In this document: in pieces, positions 1 to 9,144 of the stretch
How positions within the stretch are numbered: the stretch's first letter is position 1
Layout: the number at the start of each line of letters is the position of its first letter
NCBI RefSeq assembly: GCF_014650035.1
Contig: NZ_BMUE01000007.1
Coordinates: forward strand, 62,001 to 126,000
Reading direction: 5' to 3'
Length of the DNA stretch: 64,000 bases
DNA from: Streptomyces lucensis JCM 4490
GTDB taxonomy: Bacteria; Actinomycetota; Actinomycetes; Streptomycetales; Streptomycetaceae
The notes under the pieces: model-generated
The model's input: the letters and a program-made list of their open reading frames with translations, nothing else
Told to the model about the DNA's origin: nothing
Database searches by the model: none
Translations under genes and position numbers: made by a program

Positions 1-606
1 CTTGAGGATGCCGCCGCACACCGTGCAGGGCACCACTCGGAAGTCCCCGACCTGGTCGTCGGTGAGATCGGCGTCACCGTCCGGATTGATGCCGGCGGCG
101 ACCGGCGCGAATCCCGCGTTGGCCGCCTGCAGCCGCCGGGCCAGTTCGCGGCGCGGGCTGAAGGCGCCGCAGGTGAGGCACACGACCCGGTCGAGGCTGC
201 CATGGAGTTCCACCACGCCCTCGCTGCCGGCGTGCTGGTGCAGACCGTCGACGTTCTGGGTGATCACACCCGACAGCAGACCGTGCCGCCCGAACGCGGC
301 CACGGCCCGGTGCCCGGCGTTGGGGCGTGCGCGGCCGAAGGTGCGCCAGCCGAGGTGGCTGCGCGCCCAGTAGCGGCGACGGGCCTGGGCGCCGGCGGTG
401 AACTCCTGGAAGGTCATCGGGGTGTGCCTGCTCAGGCTCCCGCCCTCACCCCGGTAGTCCGGGATGCCCGACTCCGTGGAGATGCCCGCCCCGCTGAGCA
501 CCAGCACCTTCCCGGCGCCCAGCGCACGGGCGACCGGCGCGAGATCCGTCGTGCCCGGTGGAAGGTCCTCAGCGGGGGTCCAGCTCAAGGTGGGACGCGT
601 GCGCAT
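1..606 (-). CDS. Sir2-family NAD-dependent protein deacylase (partial, 3' end outside window)
   Basis: The 202 visible residues are the N-terminal part of a sirtuin, which removes acyl groups from lysines using NAD. The Rossmann motif GAGISTESGIPDYRG lies near residues 37-51, followed by TQNVDGLHQHAG with the catalytic His in VVELHGS. The first zinc-binding pair is CLTC and the second pair CTVC sits just before the window edge, so the small zinc module is present. The ATG at 606 is the first plausible start; the frame runs open to base 1 with no stop. The gene is divergent from the small gene at 764. The substrate cannot be told from sequence. Confidence 0.9.
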   Translation of the reverse strand, partial: MRTRPTLSWTPAEDLPPGTTDLAPVARALGAGKVLVLSGAGISTESGIPDYRGEGGSLSRHTPMTFQEFTAGAQARRRYWARSHLGWRTFGRARPNAGHRAVAAFGRHGLLSGVITQNVDGLHQHAGSEGVVELHGSLDRVVCLTCGAFSPRRELARRLQAANAGFAPVAAGINPDGDADLTDDQVGDFRVVPCTVCGGILK

Positions 607-763
607 ACCGCCAGAGTACGGTTGCGGTCACGGAACGCACGCTCGCCCTCGTGCGCCGCACGGCCTTCGGAACGTCCCGTGCCGAGCGGCCGCTCCGCAT
701 GCTTTCGGCCAGTACTGGCTGGTAGGGGCAATGAGGCAGGCGGTCCAGGGCATGATCGCAGCC

Positions 764-1078
764 ATGCCCCATGAGAGTGACGCCGACTGCCTTGTGTGGG
801 AGGTTCAGTTATACGAGCCGTTCAGCCATGTGTGGATCTGCCAGGGCTACGGCCGTGCGACCACCGACGCCGACCCGGCCGAGCTGGGCCGCGCCGTCCT
901 CGCCGGCCATCTCGCCCGCGGCCCGGCCCGTCGCGGGGAAACGTTCCGGGCCGTCGTCCGAACCGGCGACGGCGACCGGCTGACCGTTTCCGCGGACGAA
1001 GTCCCCGCCCGGGGCTGGACGGCGGACAGAGCCGTCCGCCAGGCGCTGCCCGCCTACCTCCGCGACGCCCTCACCTGA
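764..1078 (+). CDS. hypothetical protein with an in-frame TTA codon
   Basis: A 104-residue soluble protein of unknown function, beginning MPHESDADCLVWEVQLYEPF. In-frame ATGs at 731 and 752 are alternative starts; the one at 731 has a G-rich stretch just upstream, so the N-terminus is uncertain. Codon 16 (809..811) is TTA, the rare Leu codon read by the bldA tRNA in Streptomyces, so translation may depend on the developmental stage. It has no signal peptide or membrane segment and I recognise no domain. It is transcribed away from the sirtuin. Confidence 0.6.
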   Translation: MPHESDADCLVWEVQLYEPFSHVWICQGYGRATTDADPAELGRAVLAGHLARGPARRGETFRAVVRTGDGDRLTVSADEVPARGWTADRAVRQALPAYLRDALT

Positions 1079-1297
1079 CCGCGCCAGGTCGACGCGGCCA
1101 CTTGCCGGCGTACGGCGACCGTGTCCGAGTGACCGGGCGAGCACCGGAACACCGGGGTCGGCCATCGCGCTCGACCCGCCGCGCACCGAGTCTTGAGACA
1201 CGTTTTACGCAAGCGCATGGAACTGCGGCGCCCACTTCGCTGTCTGAGAGGGAGTCGGGCTCCTCGAGGGCCGAAGAACGAGAGAACGGGGCGGATC

Positions 1298-2284
1298 GTG
1301 GGACGGCGCAAGGTCGGCATAGGGGCCGCACTCGTCACGGGTGCGATGCTGGTGGGCGTGAGTGCCTGCGGCGGGGGCGGCAGTGACAAGGCGAGCGGTG
1401 ACGACGGGAAGGCGCCGGGCAAGCCGAGCGTGAGCGCCACCCCGTCACCGACGAAGCCCGCCGGCCCGCCGATGCTGCTGGAGACGATCACCCCGCAGAC
1501 GGGAACCAAGGTCGGTGTGGCCATGCCGATCTCGGTGGTCTTCACGAACCCGGTGGCGCCGAAGGCACGGGCCACGGTCGAGAAGCACATGAAGGTGAGC
1601 GCCTCGCAGCCGGTGGCCGGCGCCTGGCACTGGTTCGGCGACAAGCGCGCCGACTGGCGTCCGAAGACGTACTGGCCCTCCGGTACGAAGGTGAAGATCG
1701 ACGCCGACCTGAAGGGTGTCAGCAACGGGAACGGGCGTTATGGCGTGCACGGCTACACGCACACCTTCCAGATCGGTGACGACGTGCGCGCCGATGCCTC
1801 GGTGACCGGCCACACCATGAAGGTGACCCGCAACGGCAAGGCGGTGCGCACCCTGTCGATCAACGCGGGCAGCCCCCAGTATCCGACGTGGAACGGCACC
1901 ATGGCGGTCATCGACAAGCAGGAGAAGGTCCACATGACCTCCTGCAGCGTCGGCATCAGCTGCGACAAGGGCAGCCCCAACTACTACGACCTGACGCTGC
2001 CCTGGGACGTCCACCTGACCCAGTCCGGCACCTACGTGCACTACTCGACGGGTGACCCCAATCCGGGCAGCGGCAGCGCCCGCGGCTCGCACGGCTGCAT
2101 CCACCTGTCCATGTCCGACGCCAAGTGGTTCTACGGCCAGGTCAAGCAGGGGGACCCCGTCACCATCACCGGCTCGTCCCGTGCCAAGGCCCCGGCCGAC
2201 AACGGCTACGCCGCCTTCAATCTGAGCTGGGACGAGTGGCTCGCCGGCAGCGCGTCCGGGATGGGGACGACCGCGTCGCTGTGA
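1298..2284 (+). CDS. L,D-transpeptidase lipoprotein (Ig-like plus YkuD domain)
   Basis: A 328-residue exported enzyme that should form 3-3 cross-links in peptidoglycan. The GTG at 1298 starts MGRRKVGIGAAL, a lipoprotein signal peptide with lipobox VSAC; the frame is open further upstream but has no signal-like sequence there. An Ig-like LDT domain follows a Pro/Ser linker. The YkuD domain runs from about residue 165, and the catalytic motif is SHGCIHLSMSDAKWFYGQV, with the nucleophile in HGC. Length and domain order match mycobacterial and Streptomyces Ldt proteins. A second, different YkuD lipoprotein is at 20337. Confidence 0.9.
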   Translation: MGRRKVGIGAALVTGAMLVGVSACGGGGSDKASGDDGKAPGKPSVSATPSPTKPAGPPMLLETITPQTGTKVGVAMPISVVFTNPVAPKARATVEKHMKVSASQPVAGAWHWFGDKRADWRPKTYWPSGTKVKIDADLKGVSNGNGRYGVHGYTHTFQIGDDVRADASVTGHTMKVTRNGKAVRTLSINAGSPQYPTWNGTMAVIDKQEKVHMTSCSVGISCDKGSPNYYDLTLPWDVHLTQSGTYVHYSTGDPNPGSGSARGSHGCIHLSMSDAKWFYGQVKQGDPVTITGSSRAKAPADNGYAAFNLSWDEWLAGSASGMGTTASL

Positions 2285-2356
2285 GGTGAGCCCGGAGCCG
2301 GCATGTCCGGTGCGTCGGCCACCGGACGTGCGGCAGGCGTTCTGTACGAGGCGGGC

Positions 2357-2397
2357 GCGGGATCGGGCGTACGGAGGTTTTCGAACGCCGATCCCGC
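2357..2397. terminator. hairpin between convergent ldt and dps genes
   Basis: GCGGGATCGG-GCGT pairs with ACGCCGATCCCGC around a 14-base loop, with one bulged base. It lies between the stop of the L,D-transpeptidase gene and the stop of the convergent dps, so it could end both transcripts. A smaller stem, GTCCGGTG-N7-CACCGGAC, is at 2305..2327. Confidence 0.5.
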
Positions 2398-2443
2398 GGC
2401 GTCCCCGCGAGCCGGCGAGGCGGACCGGCAGGCGCCGTCGGCC

Positions 2444-3007
2444 TCAGCTCAGTTCGGCCCCCTTCGCGGCGGCCTCCTCCTCCGTCCGTGCCCGGCCGGT
2501 GGCGAGGGTGCCGCCCGAACTCTCCAGGTGGGCCCGGACGAACCACTGGAACTGCTCCAGGTCGCGCAGCTGCTCGATGAGCAGGTCCTCCGTCGCGGCG
2601 TCGATCTCACCGGCCTCCTTGATCGCGGCGCGCACGCCCTCGATCACGCCGGTGTAGACGAGGTCGAGTGCGCCCAGGTGGGCGATGGCGTCCGCGCGGC
2701 CGAGGGAGTAGTCGTCCCAGGTGCGTTCGGCCACCAGCTTGCCGGGCGTCCCCTGCGCCACCCCGCCGAGTGCGGCGATCCGCTCCGCCGCGTCGTCGGC
2801 CATCTCCCGGACCCGGTCCACCTGCGGATCGATCATCTCGTGCACGGCGATGAAGTGCGGCCCGACCACGTTCCAGTGCACGTGCTTGAGCGTGAGGTGC
2901 AGATCGTTGAGTGCGTGCAGCCGCAGCCGCAGCAGTCCGATCAGCCGCCCCGCGGCCTCGCGCTCGATGCCGGGCACCGTGTACTTCGGGGTCAGATCCT
3001 GCGTCAT
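2444..3007 (-). CDS. dps: Dps-family DNA-binding ferritin-like protein
   Basis: A 187-residue member of the Dps family, mini-ferritins that oxidise and store iron and protect DNA in stress or stationary phase. The ferroxidase-site signature of the first helix is visible in HVHWNVVGPHFIAVHEMID near residues 43-61, with His and Asp/Glu ligands. The four-helix core extends to about residue 160, and a charged tail follows. The start is the ATG at 3007, and a perfect 6-bp-arm palindrome lies 33 bases upstream. The gene stands alone and is convergent with the L,D-transpeptidase gene. Confidence 0.92.
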   Translation of the reverse strand: MTQDLTPKYTVPGIEREAAGRLIGLLRLRLHALNDLHLTLKHVHWNVVGPHFIAVHEMIDPQVDRVREMADDAAERIAALGGVAQGTPGKLVAERTWDDYSLGRADAIAHLGALDLVYTGVIEGVRAAIKEAGEIDAATEDLLIEQLRDLEQFQWFVRAHLESSGGTLATGRARTEEEAAAKGAELS

Positions 3008-3039
3008 GGCTCACCTCGGTTGTCGACGGAGTGTGTACA

Positions 3040-3053
3040 GTGCACCTGCACTG
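3040..3053. promoter_or_regulatory. palindrome upstream of dps
   Basis: AGTGCACCTGCACT has perfect AGTGCA/TGCACT arms 33 bases before the dps start, a position suited to an operator or to the 5' leader. I cannot name the regulator. The rest of 3054..3387 shows no gene; it presumably holds the dps promoter and the promoter of the wbl gene at 3388. Confidence 0.35.
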
Positions 3054-3387
3054 CTGCCCCGTTTCGACCATGGCAGACATACCCGCCCCTAGCGCGCTGG
3101 ACTGTCCTCGACGGACGACCGGCACCGGCGCCAGCGGTCGCCGCCGGCATGCGGCGTCGCAGGCCGAGCCGCCGCCGCTCACCCAGGTGAAGCCCGTCGC
3201 CGGAGATCCGGTCCGCCTACGCTCGCACCCGGCGCGACACGGCCGCCCGCTGCCAGGGCCGGGCACCGAGAGACTTACGCAAACCGGACATGTGCACTAG
3301 CATGGCCGGAACCTCTGCCGGGTCCGCGGCCCCCGTGCCGCAGCCGCCAACCGACCTGGGAACGGTCGGACCGACCAGAGGTGCGCC

Positions 3388-3723
3388 ATGCCCGGCCCCA
3401 GCGAACGTCCGGAACCTGCCGACTGGCGTGATCACGCCGCGTGTGTCGGGGAGGATCTGGACATCTTCTTTCCACTGTCCGGTTTCTCCACCCCCGGAGC
3501 CGAAGCCTCCCCGGCGCTGGCCGTGTGCCGCAGGTGCCCCGTCATCCTCCCCTGCCGCACCTGGGCGATCGACCACGGTGAGGACGACGGTATCTGGGGC
3601 GCCACGACAGCCGCCCAGCGCCGAGCCATCCGGCGGGCGACGGGGCGGACCGGTCCTGAGGCCCGCCCGGCAGCACGACGCCGCAGCGGTGAACCGCTGG
3701 ACGACTCGTCGCCGCCGGGCTGA
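3388..3723 (+). CDS. WhiB-like (Wbl) iron-sulfur transcription factor
   Basis: A 111-residue Wbl protein. These bind a 4Fe-4S cluster and usually act with sigma-HrdB-type factors in development, stress or antibiotic resistance. The four cysteines are C19 and, after a 27-residue spacer, C47-x2-C50-x5-C56 (CRRCPVILPC). The beta-turn GIWG near residues 68-71 and the basic stretch QRRAIRRATGRTG complete the fold. The C-terminal tail is Arg/Ser/Pro-rich. The ATG at 3388 is preceded by GAGGTGCGCC. Which Wbl paralog it is (WhiB, WhiD, Wbl A-E or an arm copy) cannot be decided here. Confidence 0.92.
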   Translation: MPGPSERPEPADWRDHAACVGEDLDIFFPLSGFSTPGAEASPALAVCRRCPVILPCRTWAIDHGEDDGIWGATTAAQRRAIRRATGRTGPEARPAARRRSGEPLDDSSPPG

Positions 3724-3850
3724 CTCGGCGTCGGATGGTCACGTGCACTCGCGACCTCGGACCGGTCCGCTGCCCCGAGCCGTACAACCCTTCGAACGCG
3801 GCGCGAGTCTCCTGCGGTGATCCATCAGCCTTGCACCTGGGGGTACTTCG

Positions 3851-5224
3851 TTGTTCCACTCGTATGCGCGCGTGCGCTGGGCGCTGCCGCTGTCGTTCGC
3901 CCTGACCGCACTCGCCTTCACCGTACCGGCCGCGTCCGCCGCCCCGCACGAGAGCGCCCCGGTCCGTGACGACTTCAACGGCGACGGATACGCCGACCTC
4001 GCCGTCGGCGCCCCGAACGGCACGGCCGGCGGCCAGTCCGCGGCCGGATACGTCACCGTGATGTACGGCGGCCCGCACGGCCTGTCCACCAGCCGCCGCG
4101 CGAACATCAGCCGGGCCACCACCGGCATCCCCGGTGCCTCAGTCAAGGGGCAGGGCTTCGGGCTCCAGCTGTCCAAGGGCGACCTGGACGGCGACGGCTA
4201 CGCGGACCTCGTCATCGGCAGCAAGGCGCAGCAGGACGGCGCCGTCGTGGTCTGGGGCGGGCGTAGCGGCCTGTCCGGCGGCAGGTCGCTCCCGGCCACC
4301 GCCAGCCAGACCGCCGACTTCGACGGCGACGGCCGCCTCGACCTCGCTCTGTTCCGGGCCGGTTTCGCCGGGGGAGACGACCCGATCGGCACCACCGCCA
4401 CGATCTGGAAGGGCCCGCTCAAGCGCAGCGGCGTCCCGGCGGCGAAGACCCCGCTCGACCCGGGCTACCTGCAGTACCTCGACGTCCGCGACGGCGACAC
4501 CGGCGACATCAACGGCGACCACCGCGCCGACCTCGTCCTGACCGGATACTGCGGCGACGGCAGCCACTGCAGCACGCTCTACCTGAGCAGCCCCTCCGGC
4601 CTCAGGCGTGTCACCGGCCAGCACCCGGGCGGTGACGGCGCCGTGGCGATCGGCGACGTCAACGGCGACGCGTACGACGACCTGCTGACCGGGTTCGAGG
4701 ACGACAACTCGGTCTGGGTGATGTACGGCAGCGCTGCCGGGCTGGGTGGGCAGGAGACCTGGGCGTCGTACACGCAGAACACGCCCGGCGTCCCCGGGAG
4801 CAAGGAGGAGTACGACAGGTTCGGCGCGGCGATCGCCGTCGGTGACATCACCGGCGACGGCATCGACGACGTGGCGGTCGGCGTGCCCGGCGAGAACGAC
4901 GAGGGCGTCGTCAACGTGCTGCGCGGCAGCCGCGCGGGGCTGACCGGGACCGGCGCCCAGTCGTTCGGGCAGAACACCAGGAACGTTCCCGGCACCGCCG
5001 AGAAGTACGACGCCTTCGGCGGCACCGTACGGCTCCTCGACATCGACGGCAACGGCCACGCGGACCTGGCCGCCGACGCGCCGTGGGAGGACAACGGCAA
5101 CGGCGCGGTCTGGGTCTTGCGCGGAAGCTCCTCCGGTGTGGTCACGGACGCTGCCCTCAGCTTCGGCGGGAAGGCGGTCGGCGCGCCGTACAGCAAGGCG
5201 GCGTTCGGCTTCGCGTTGAAGTAG
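3851..5224 (+). CDS. secreted FG-GAP (integrin-like beta-propeller) repeat protein
   Basis: A 457-residue exported protein with an N-terminal Sec signal peptide (RVRWALPLSFALTALAFTVP, cleavage near ASA-AP). At least seven FG-GAP blades follow, each with a calcium loop of the type DFNGDGYADL, DLDGDGYADLV, DVNGDAYDDL or DITGDGIDDV. Such proteins form extracellular calcium-binding propellers of unknown ligand and are abundant in Streptomyces. The TTG at 3851 is chosen because a GGGGG run lies about 8 bases upstream and the signal peptide begins at once. No catalytic domain is fused to it. Confidence 0.88.
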   Translation: MFHSYARVRWALPLSFALTALAFTVPAASAAPHESAPVRDDFNGDGYADLAVGAPNGTAGGQSAAGYVTVMYGGPHGLSTSRRANISRATTGIPGASVKGQGFGLQLSKGDLDGDGYADLVIGSKAQQDGAVVVWGGRSGLSGGRSLPATASQTADFDGDGRLDLALFRAGFAGGDDPIGTTATIWKGPLKRSGVPAAKTPLDPGYLQYLDVRDGDTGDINGDHRADLVLTGYCGDGSHCSTLYLSSPSGLRRVTGQHPGGDGAVAIGDVNGDAYDDLLTGFEDDNSVWVMYGSAAGLGGQETWASYTQNTPGVPGSKEEYDRFGAAIAVGDITGDGIDDVAVGVPGENDEGVVNVLRGSRAGLTGTGAQSFGQNTRNVPGTAEKYDAFGGTVRLLDIDGNGHADLAADAPWEDNGNGAVWVLRGSSSGVVTDAALSFGGKAVGAPYSKAAFGFALK

Positions 5225-5344
5225 GAGCAGCCCCGGTGAGGGCGCCCTCCCTCCCGCGTGAAGCGGCCTGCCCGGGCCCGGTGACGGACGCGGACGCGGT
5301 GGGAGGGCGCGCCGCGGCTTCCACCGCGGTCTCGCCGCCCGCGC

Positions 5345-6184
5345 CTAGGGATGCTCTCGGAGCTGGAGGACGCCGGCGAGCGAGAAGCACAGGGCGCCGC
5401 TGAACGTGCCCCAGTCGGCGATGCGGGCGTTGACCAGGTCGCCGGTGGCCGGGCGGGTGAAAGCGGCGAGTGCCGAGACCATGAACAGCACGGAGCCGAG
5501 CTGGTTCACGGCGACGATCCACCAGCCCAGGCTGCGCGGGCGGACGCAGGGCCGGCCGTGACAGATCTCGACGAAACCCAGGTGCCCGGAGACCAGGAAG
5601 AGCACGCAGCCGACCACGTCGGGTGCCCAGACCAGCCGGTTGACCTGCTGGACGCTCAGGCCGCTCAGGAAGCTGTCGAGCAGGTTGACGGCGAAGACGA
5701 GCGTGCCCGCGAAGAGAGTGAAGGCGCACGTCCAGTCCACCCGCATCGGCTCGTAGCTCCACCACCGCCAGCGGCGGGTGGTCAGCCGGTCCCCGCCGCC
5801 GGCGTGCCGGGGTGCGTTGATCACCTGGAGCAGTGAGACGTATCCGCCCGTGTTGAAGAAGAGGCCGCCGGCGAAGTAGATCGAGGCACTCTCGACGGCG
5901 TCGCCGGACCCGGACCGGGCGACGGCCGCACCGGCCGCGAAAAGGGCACCGCCGATGACGAAGGCGATCGCCGCGATGACGTTGAGCGTGCGCAGCCGGC
6001 CGATGGCAACGGCGTCCGCACGGACGTGACGACCTTCCGCCGCGCCGGACGGACGAACGACCAGCGTTCCGCGCCGCCGGGCGGGCCGTGACTCCCACAC
6101 CGCCAGACCACCGCCCGGAAGGCGCCACGTCAGTCTGGTGACGAACGGTCCCACGCCCTCGGCGCGCTGCTCGGGATGTCCCAC
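5345..6184 (-). CDS. multi-pass membrane protein of unknown function
   Basis: A 279-residue protein with about six hydrophobic segments (near residues 86-108, 118-135, 165-187, 203-222, 232-252 and 259-275) after an Arg-rich cytoplasmic head of about 80 residues. A WRWWSYEP motif precedes the third segment. The predicted start is the GTG at 6184. I recognise no transporter motif. Its stop is separated from the convergent FG-GAP gene by about 120 bases, and the MFS gene lies 84 bases upstream on the same strand. Confidence 0.75.
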   Translation of the reverse strand: MGHPEQRAEGVGPFVTRLTWRLPGGGLAVWESRPARRRGTLVVRPSGAAEGRHVRADAVAIGRLRTLNVIAAIAFVIGGALFAAGAAVARSGSGDAVESASIYFAGGLFFNTGGYVSLLQVINAPRHAGGGDRLTTRRWRWWSYEPMRVDWTCAFTLFAGTLVFAVNLLDSFLSGLSVQQVNRLVWAPDVVGCVLFLVSGHLGFVEICHGRPCVRPRSLGWWIVAVNQLGSVLFMVSALAAFTRPATGDLVNARIADWGTFSGALCFSLAGVLQLREHP

Positions 6185-6268
6185 GGGCCGAGCCTAGACA
6201 GCCGACCGGAGCGGAAGGCCGGCGCAACGCCGTGCCGCCGAGCGGACGGCGAACGCCTTCCGCCCCGG

Positions 6269-7555
6269 TCAGTCGACGCCTTCGCGAGCACGGCCCGGTG
6301 CCGGTTCCGGCCGGGAGGGGACTGCCGCGCCGCGGGGGAGCAGCAGCGGGGTGGCCAGCAGAAGCGCGCCGGCCAGGCCGATCGCCGGCCGGGGGCCGAG
6401 CAGGCCGCCCAGCACGCCCCAGACCGCCGTGAGGAGCGCGGTCGACGCCTTGGTCGTCACCGCCCAGGCGGACAGCGTCCGGGTGACCCGCTCCGTCGCG
6501 GTGCGTTCGAGGCGGTAGGTGGCGTGGACGGGGTTGAAGACCCCGCAGCAGAAGATGAGCCCGGACTCGACGCCGATCACCAGCAGCAGCCCGCCCGTGC
6601 CGGGGCCCAGAAAGACCAGTCCGACGGGCCAGAGCGCGCGCAGCGCCCCGGACATGACGAGGACCTGGTGCTGCCCGAACCGGGTGACGAGTGGCCGGGC
6701 CAGCCGCGAACCGAGCAGCCCGCCGATCGACGGCACGGCGAAGGCCAGGCCGTACTGCCACGGTGTGAACCCGAGCCGGTCGAGCATCAGGACGGCCAGC
6801 AGCGGCGAGGTGGCCATGACCAGGGCGTTGAACACCGCGGTGTTGAAGAACAGCGGGCGCAGCGTCGCGTCGGCGAGGAGGTACCGCCAGCCGTCGAGCA
6901 GGTCCCCGGCCCGCGTGCGCGCGGCCTTCCGGGGCTCCGGTCGCGGCTCGTGCCCACCCACAGCACGGATGCCCATCGCCGAGAGCAGATAGCTGACCGC
7001 GTCGGCCACCACCGTCGCCACCGGGCCGAGCAGCCCGATCGCCGCGCCGCCCAGCGGCGGTCCGATGATCGTCGTCGTCCAGGCCGTGGACTCGAACCGG
7101 GCGTTGGCCACGAGCAGGTCCCCGGCCGGCAGCAGTGTCTTCAGATAGGCGCCGGAGGCCGCGCGGAAGGTGATGTCGGCCGCCGCGACGACGACCGAGA
7201 CCAGCAGGAGCTGAAGGAAGCCGAGCACGCCCAGCGCGTACGCGGCGGGCACCGTCAGGAGCGCAGCGAACCGCACCAGATCCATCGCGATCAGCACCCT
7301 CCGCCTGCGGCGGAACTCCACCCACGGGCCGAGCGGCACCGCCACGGCCGCGCCCACAGCGGCCCCCACGGAGGAGAGCGCGGCGACCCCGGCCGGCCCC
7401 GTGTGCAGGACCCTGATGGCGATCAGCGGGAAGGCGCCGAAGGCGAGCCAGGTGCCGAGCGCGCTGGTTCCGTACGCTGCCCAGAGCCACCCGAACCGCC
7501 GCCCGAGCCGGTGCCCGGGCGCCTCTCCCAGCCGGTTCCCGGTCCTCATCCGCAT
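6269..7555 (-). CDS. MFS transporter (multidrug/siderophore exporter type)
   Basis: A 428-residue, 12-segment major facilitator. The FGWLWAAYGTSALGTWLAFG first helix and EFRRRRRVLIAMDLVRF loop resemble the MFS_3/enterobactin-exporter group. The start is taken at the ATG at 7555 because GAGGGG lies just upstream; the frame opens at 7615 but the extra residues are not membrane-like. It is divergent from a LysR regulator with a perfect palindrome in the gap, so it is probably the LysR target. The substrate is unknown. Confidence 0.85.
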   Translation of the reverse strand: MRMRTGNRLGEAPGHRLGRRFGWLWAAYGTSALGTWLAFGAFPLIAIRVLHTGPAGVAALSSVGAAVGAAVAVPLGPWVEFRRRRRVLIAMDLVRFAALLTVPAAYALGVLGFLQLLLVSVVVAAADITFRAASGAYLKTLLPAGDLLVANARFESTAWTTTIIGPPLGGAAIGLLGPVATVVADAVSYLLSAMGIRAVGGHEPRPEPRKAARTRAGDLLDGWRYLLADATLRPLFFNTAVFNALVMATSPLLAVLMLDRLGFTPWQYGLAFAVPSIGGLLGSRLARPLVTRFGQHQVLVMSGALRALWPVGLVFLGPGTGGLLLVIGVESGLIFCCGVFNPVHATYRLERTATERVTRTLSAWAVTTKASTALLTAVWGVLGGLLGPRPAIGLAGALLLATPLLLPRGAAVPSRPEPAPGRAREGVD

Positions 7556-7649
7556 CGCCCCTCGCCACTCCTCCGACAACCGACTCGCGATCGGAAACAT
7601 CAAAGCGAGCCTCATACCCGGGGATCAAACAACCGCAGAGCCACCCCGT

Positions 7650-7666
7650 CACAACCGATGGTTGTG
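7650..7666. promoter_or_regulatory. LysR operator candidate between MFS and LysR genes
   Basis: CACAACC-GAT-GGTTGTG is a perfect 7-bp inverted repeat, 17 bases before the LysR start and 94 bases before the MFS start. GTTGT half-sites recur on both sides (AACAACC at 7627 and GGGTTGTC at 7674). LysR proteins commonly bind interrupted dyads in such divergent gaps and control both genes. Confidence 0.65.
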
Positions 7667-7683
7667 CCCATAGGGTTGTCGGC

Positions 7684-8619
7684 ATGGACCTCGACACCGT
7701 CCGGACCTTCGTCGCCGCCGCCGACGCGGGGCAGTTCCAGGAGGCCGCCGCCGAGCTGGCGGTCACCCAGCAGGCCGTCTCCAAGCGCATCGCCGTGCTG
7801 GAGCGCGGCCTCGGCGTGCGGCTGTTCACCCGGACCCCGCGCGGTGCCGAGCTCACCATCGACGGGCAGGCGTTCCTGCCCCACGCGCGAGAGCTGCTGC
7901 GCGTCGCCGAGCGCGCTGCGGCGTCCGTGCACACCGGCCGCCGTCCACTGCGCGTCGACATCATCGCCTCGCGCGGCGCGGCGTCGGGCCTGATGCGCGG
8001 TTTCCACCAGGCGCACCCCGAGATCGACCTCGACGTATTGATGCTGTTCGACATCGAGACGGCCGTCGCCGCCATCCGGTCGGGTGCGATCGACGCGTCC
8101 TTCCGCGCCGTCGCCGCGCCCGGCCGGCCCCTGCCCGAGGACATCGCGTCCGTCCGCGTGCTGGACGAGCCGCTCCAGCTCCTCACGGGCCCCGCCCACG
8201 CGCTGGCGTCCGCCCGGTCGGTCACCGTCGCCCAGATCGTCGGACACCGGATCTGGATGCCCGGCATCGTTCCCGGAACCGAGTGGGCGGCCTACTACGA
8301 CGACCTCGTCGCCGCATTCGGCCTCACCATCGAGGCGACCGGCCCCAACTTCGGCTCCGACGCGCTCCTCGACACCGTCGCCGACACCCCTGCCCTGGCC
8401 ACCTTCATGAGCGAGCGGACCCGCCTCGTCTGGCCCGCCGACCACGGCCTGCGCCGCATCCCGGTCACCGGTCCGACCCCCGTCTACCCGCACTCGCTCC
8501 TCTGGCACCGTGACAACCCCCACCCGGCGCTGGCCACGCTGCGCGCCCACCTCGCCGCCACGGCGGCAGGGCACCACGACGCCGGAACCTGGATGCCCGA
8601 CTGGGTGATCCCGCGTTGA
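7684..8619 (+). CDS. LysR-family transcriptional regulator
   Basis: A 311-residue LysR regulator. The N-terminal winged HTH is MDLDTVRTFVAAADAGQFQE and AELAVTQQAVSKRIAVLERG, within residues 1-60, and the effector-binding domain (about 90-295) begins PLRVDIIASRGAASGLMRGF. It starts at the ATG at 7684. It is divergent from the MFS exporter and probably regulates it from the palindrome at 7650, responding to a small-molecule inducer. The remnant at 31640 is a decayed relative that has kept only the effector domain. Confidence 0.92.
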   Translation: MDLDTVRTFVAAADAGQFQEAAAELAVTQQAVSKRIAVLERGLGVRLFTRTPRGAELTIDGQAFLPHARELLRVAERAAASVHTGRRPLRVDIIASRGAASGLMRGFHQAHPEIDLDVLMLFDIETAVAAIRSGAIDASFRAVAAPGRPLPEDIASVRVLDEPLQLLTGPAHALASARSVTVAQIVGHRIWMPGIVPGTEWAAYYDDLVAAFGLTIEATGPNFGSDALLDTVADTPALATFMSERTRLVWPADHGLRRIPVTGPTPVYPHSLLWHRDNPHPALATLRAHLAATAAGHHDAGTWMPDWVIPR

Positions 8620-8735
8620 CGGGCCGTCGGCCGACGCCTGGAGGACAACCAGGTGAGTTCCTGTGCATGTGTTGTCCCCACGTGCCTGCCCGGGGAGCCG
8701 GATGACTTACCCTGCCGGGATGGGCGGGCGACGCG

Positions 8736-8945
8736 GTGCTGACCTCGGCCGAGGTGCGCGGCCGTCTGGGCGTGGTCGAGTCGGTGCTCGCACTGTCCGG
8801 AGCGGAGCGGGAACGGGTGCTGGGCCGCATCGACGACTGGCCGGGGGACAAGGACTCCGCCGACGTCCTCGACCAGCCGCTGCGGGTGTGGAGACAGGCC
8901 GCTTCGGCGGGCCTTGGGCTGCTGTCCACCCGGATCTGGTTCTGA
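8736..8945 (+). CDS. small hypothetical protein
   Basis: A 69-residue acidic soluble ORF (GTG start at 8736; segments SAEVRGRLGVVESVLALSGA and RIDDWPGDKDSADVLDQ). It has the GC-rich third positions expected of coding DNA, and the helical pattern looks real, but I know no family. It lies between the LysR gene and the hemerythrin gene without a strong ribosome binding site. It may be a genuine small gene or a chance ORF. Confidence 0.4.
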   Translation: MLTSAEVRGRLGVVESVLALSGAERERVLGRIDDWPGDKDSADVLDQPLRVWRQAASAGLGLLSTRIWF

Positions 8946-9144
8946 GCGCAGCCGTTCGGCATCCCGCCTGCCATGGGGCGGACGGGACCGGCCAGGGCAC
9001 AGGCTTGGGATCGGCCCCGGTGCCTGCGCCGGAACGAGGACCCGCTTCACCTGGGTGAATCGGGCAAAAGGGGCAAATGATGGATCCTTGGAGAGGGTGC
9101 GGGTATCGGGAGGTGAAAGCAACTCCAGGGAGGAGGCACATCCC

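Noticed and set aside
5157..8267. 1036-codon minus-strand ORF
   Set aside because: It is a shadow of the membrane protein and MFS genes in another frame; its translation is Arg/Pro/Gly-rich without any domain.
9085..9110. GGGTAT as a sigma-B-type -10 box before the hemerythrin-like gene
   Set aside because: No matching GTTT-type -35 element at the required 14-16 base spacing.
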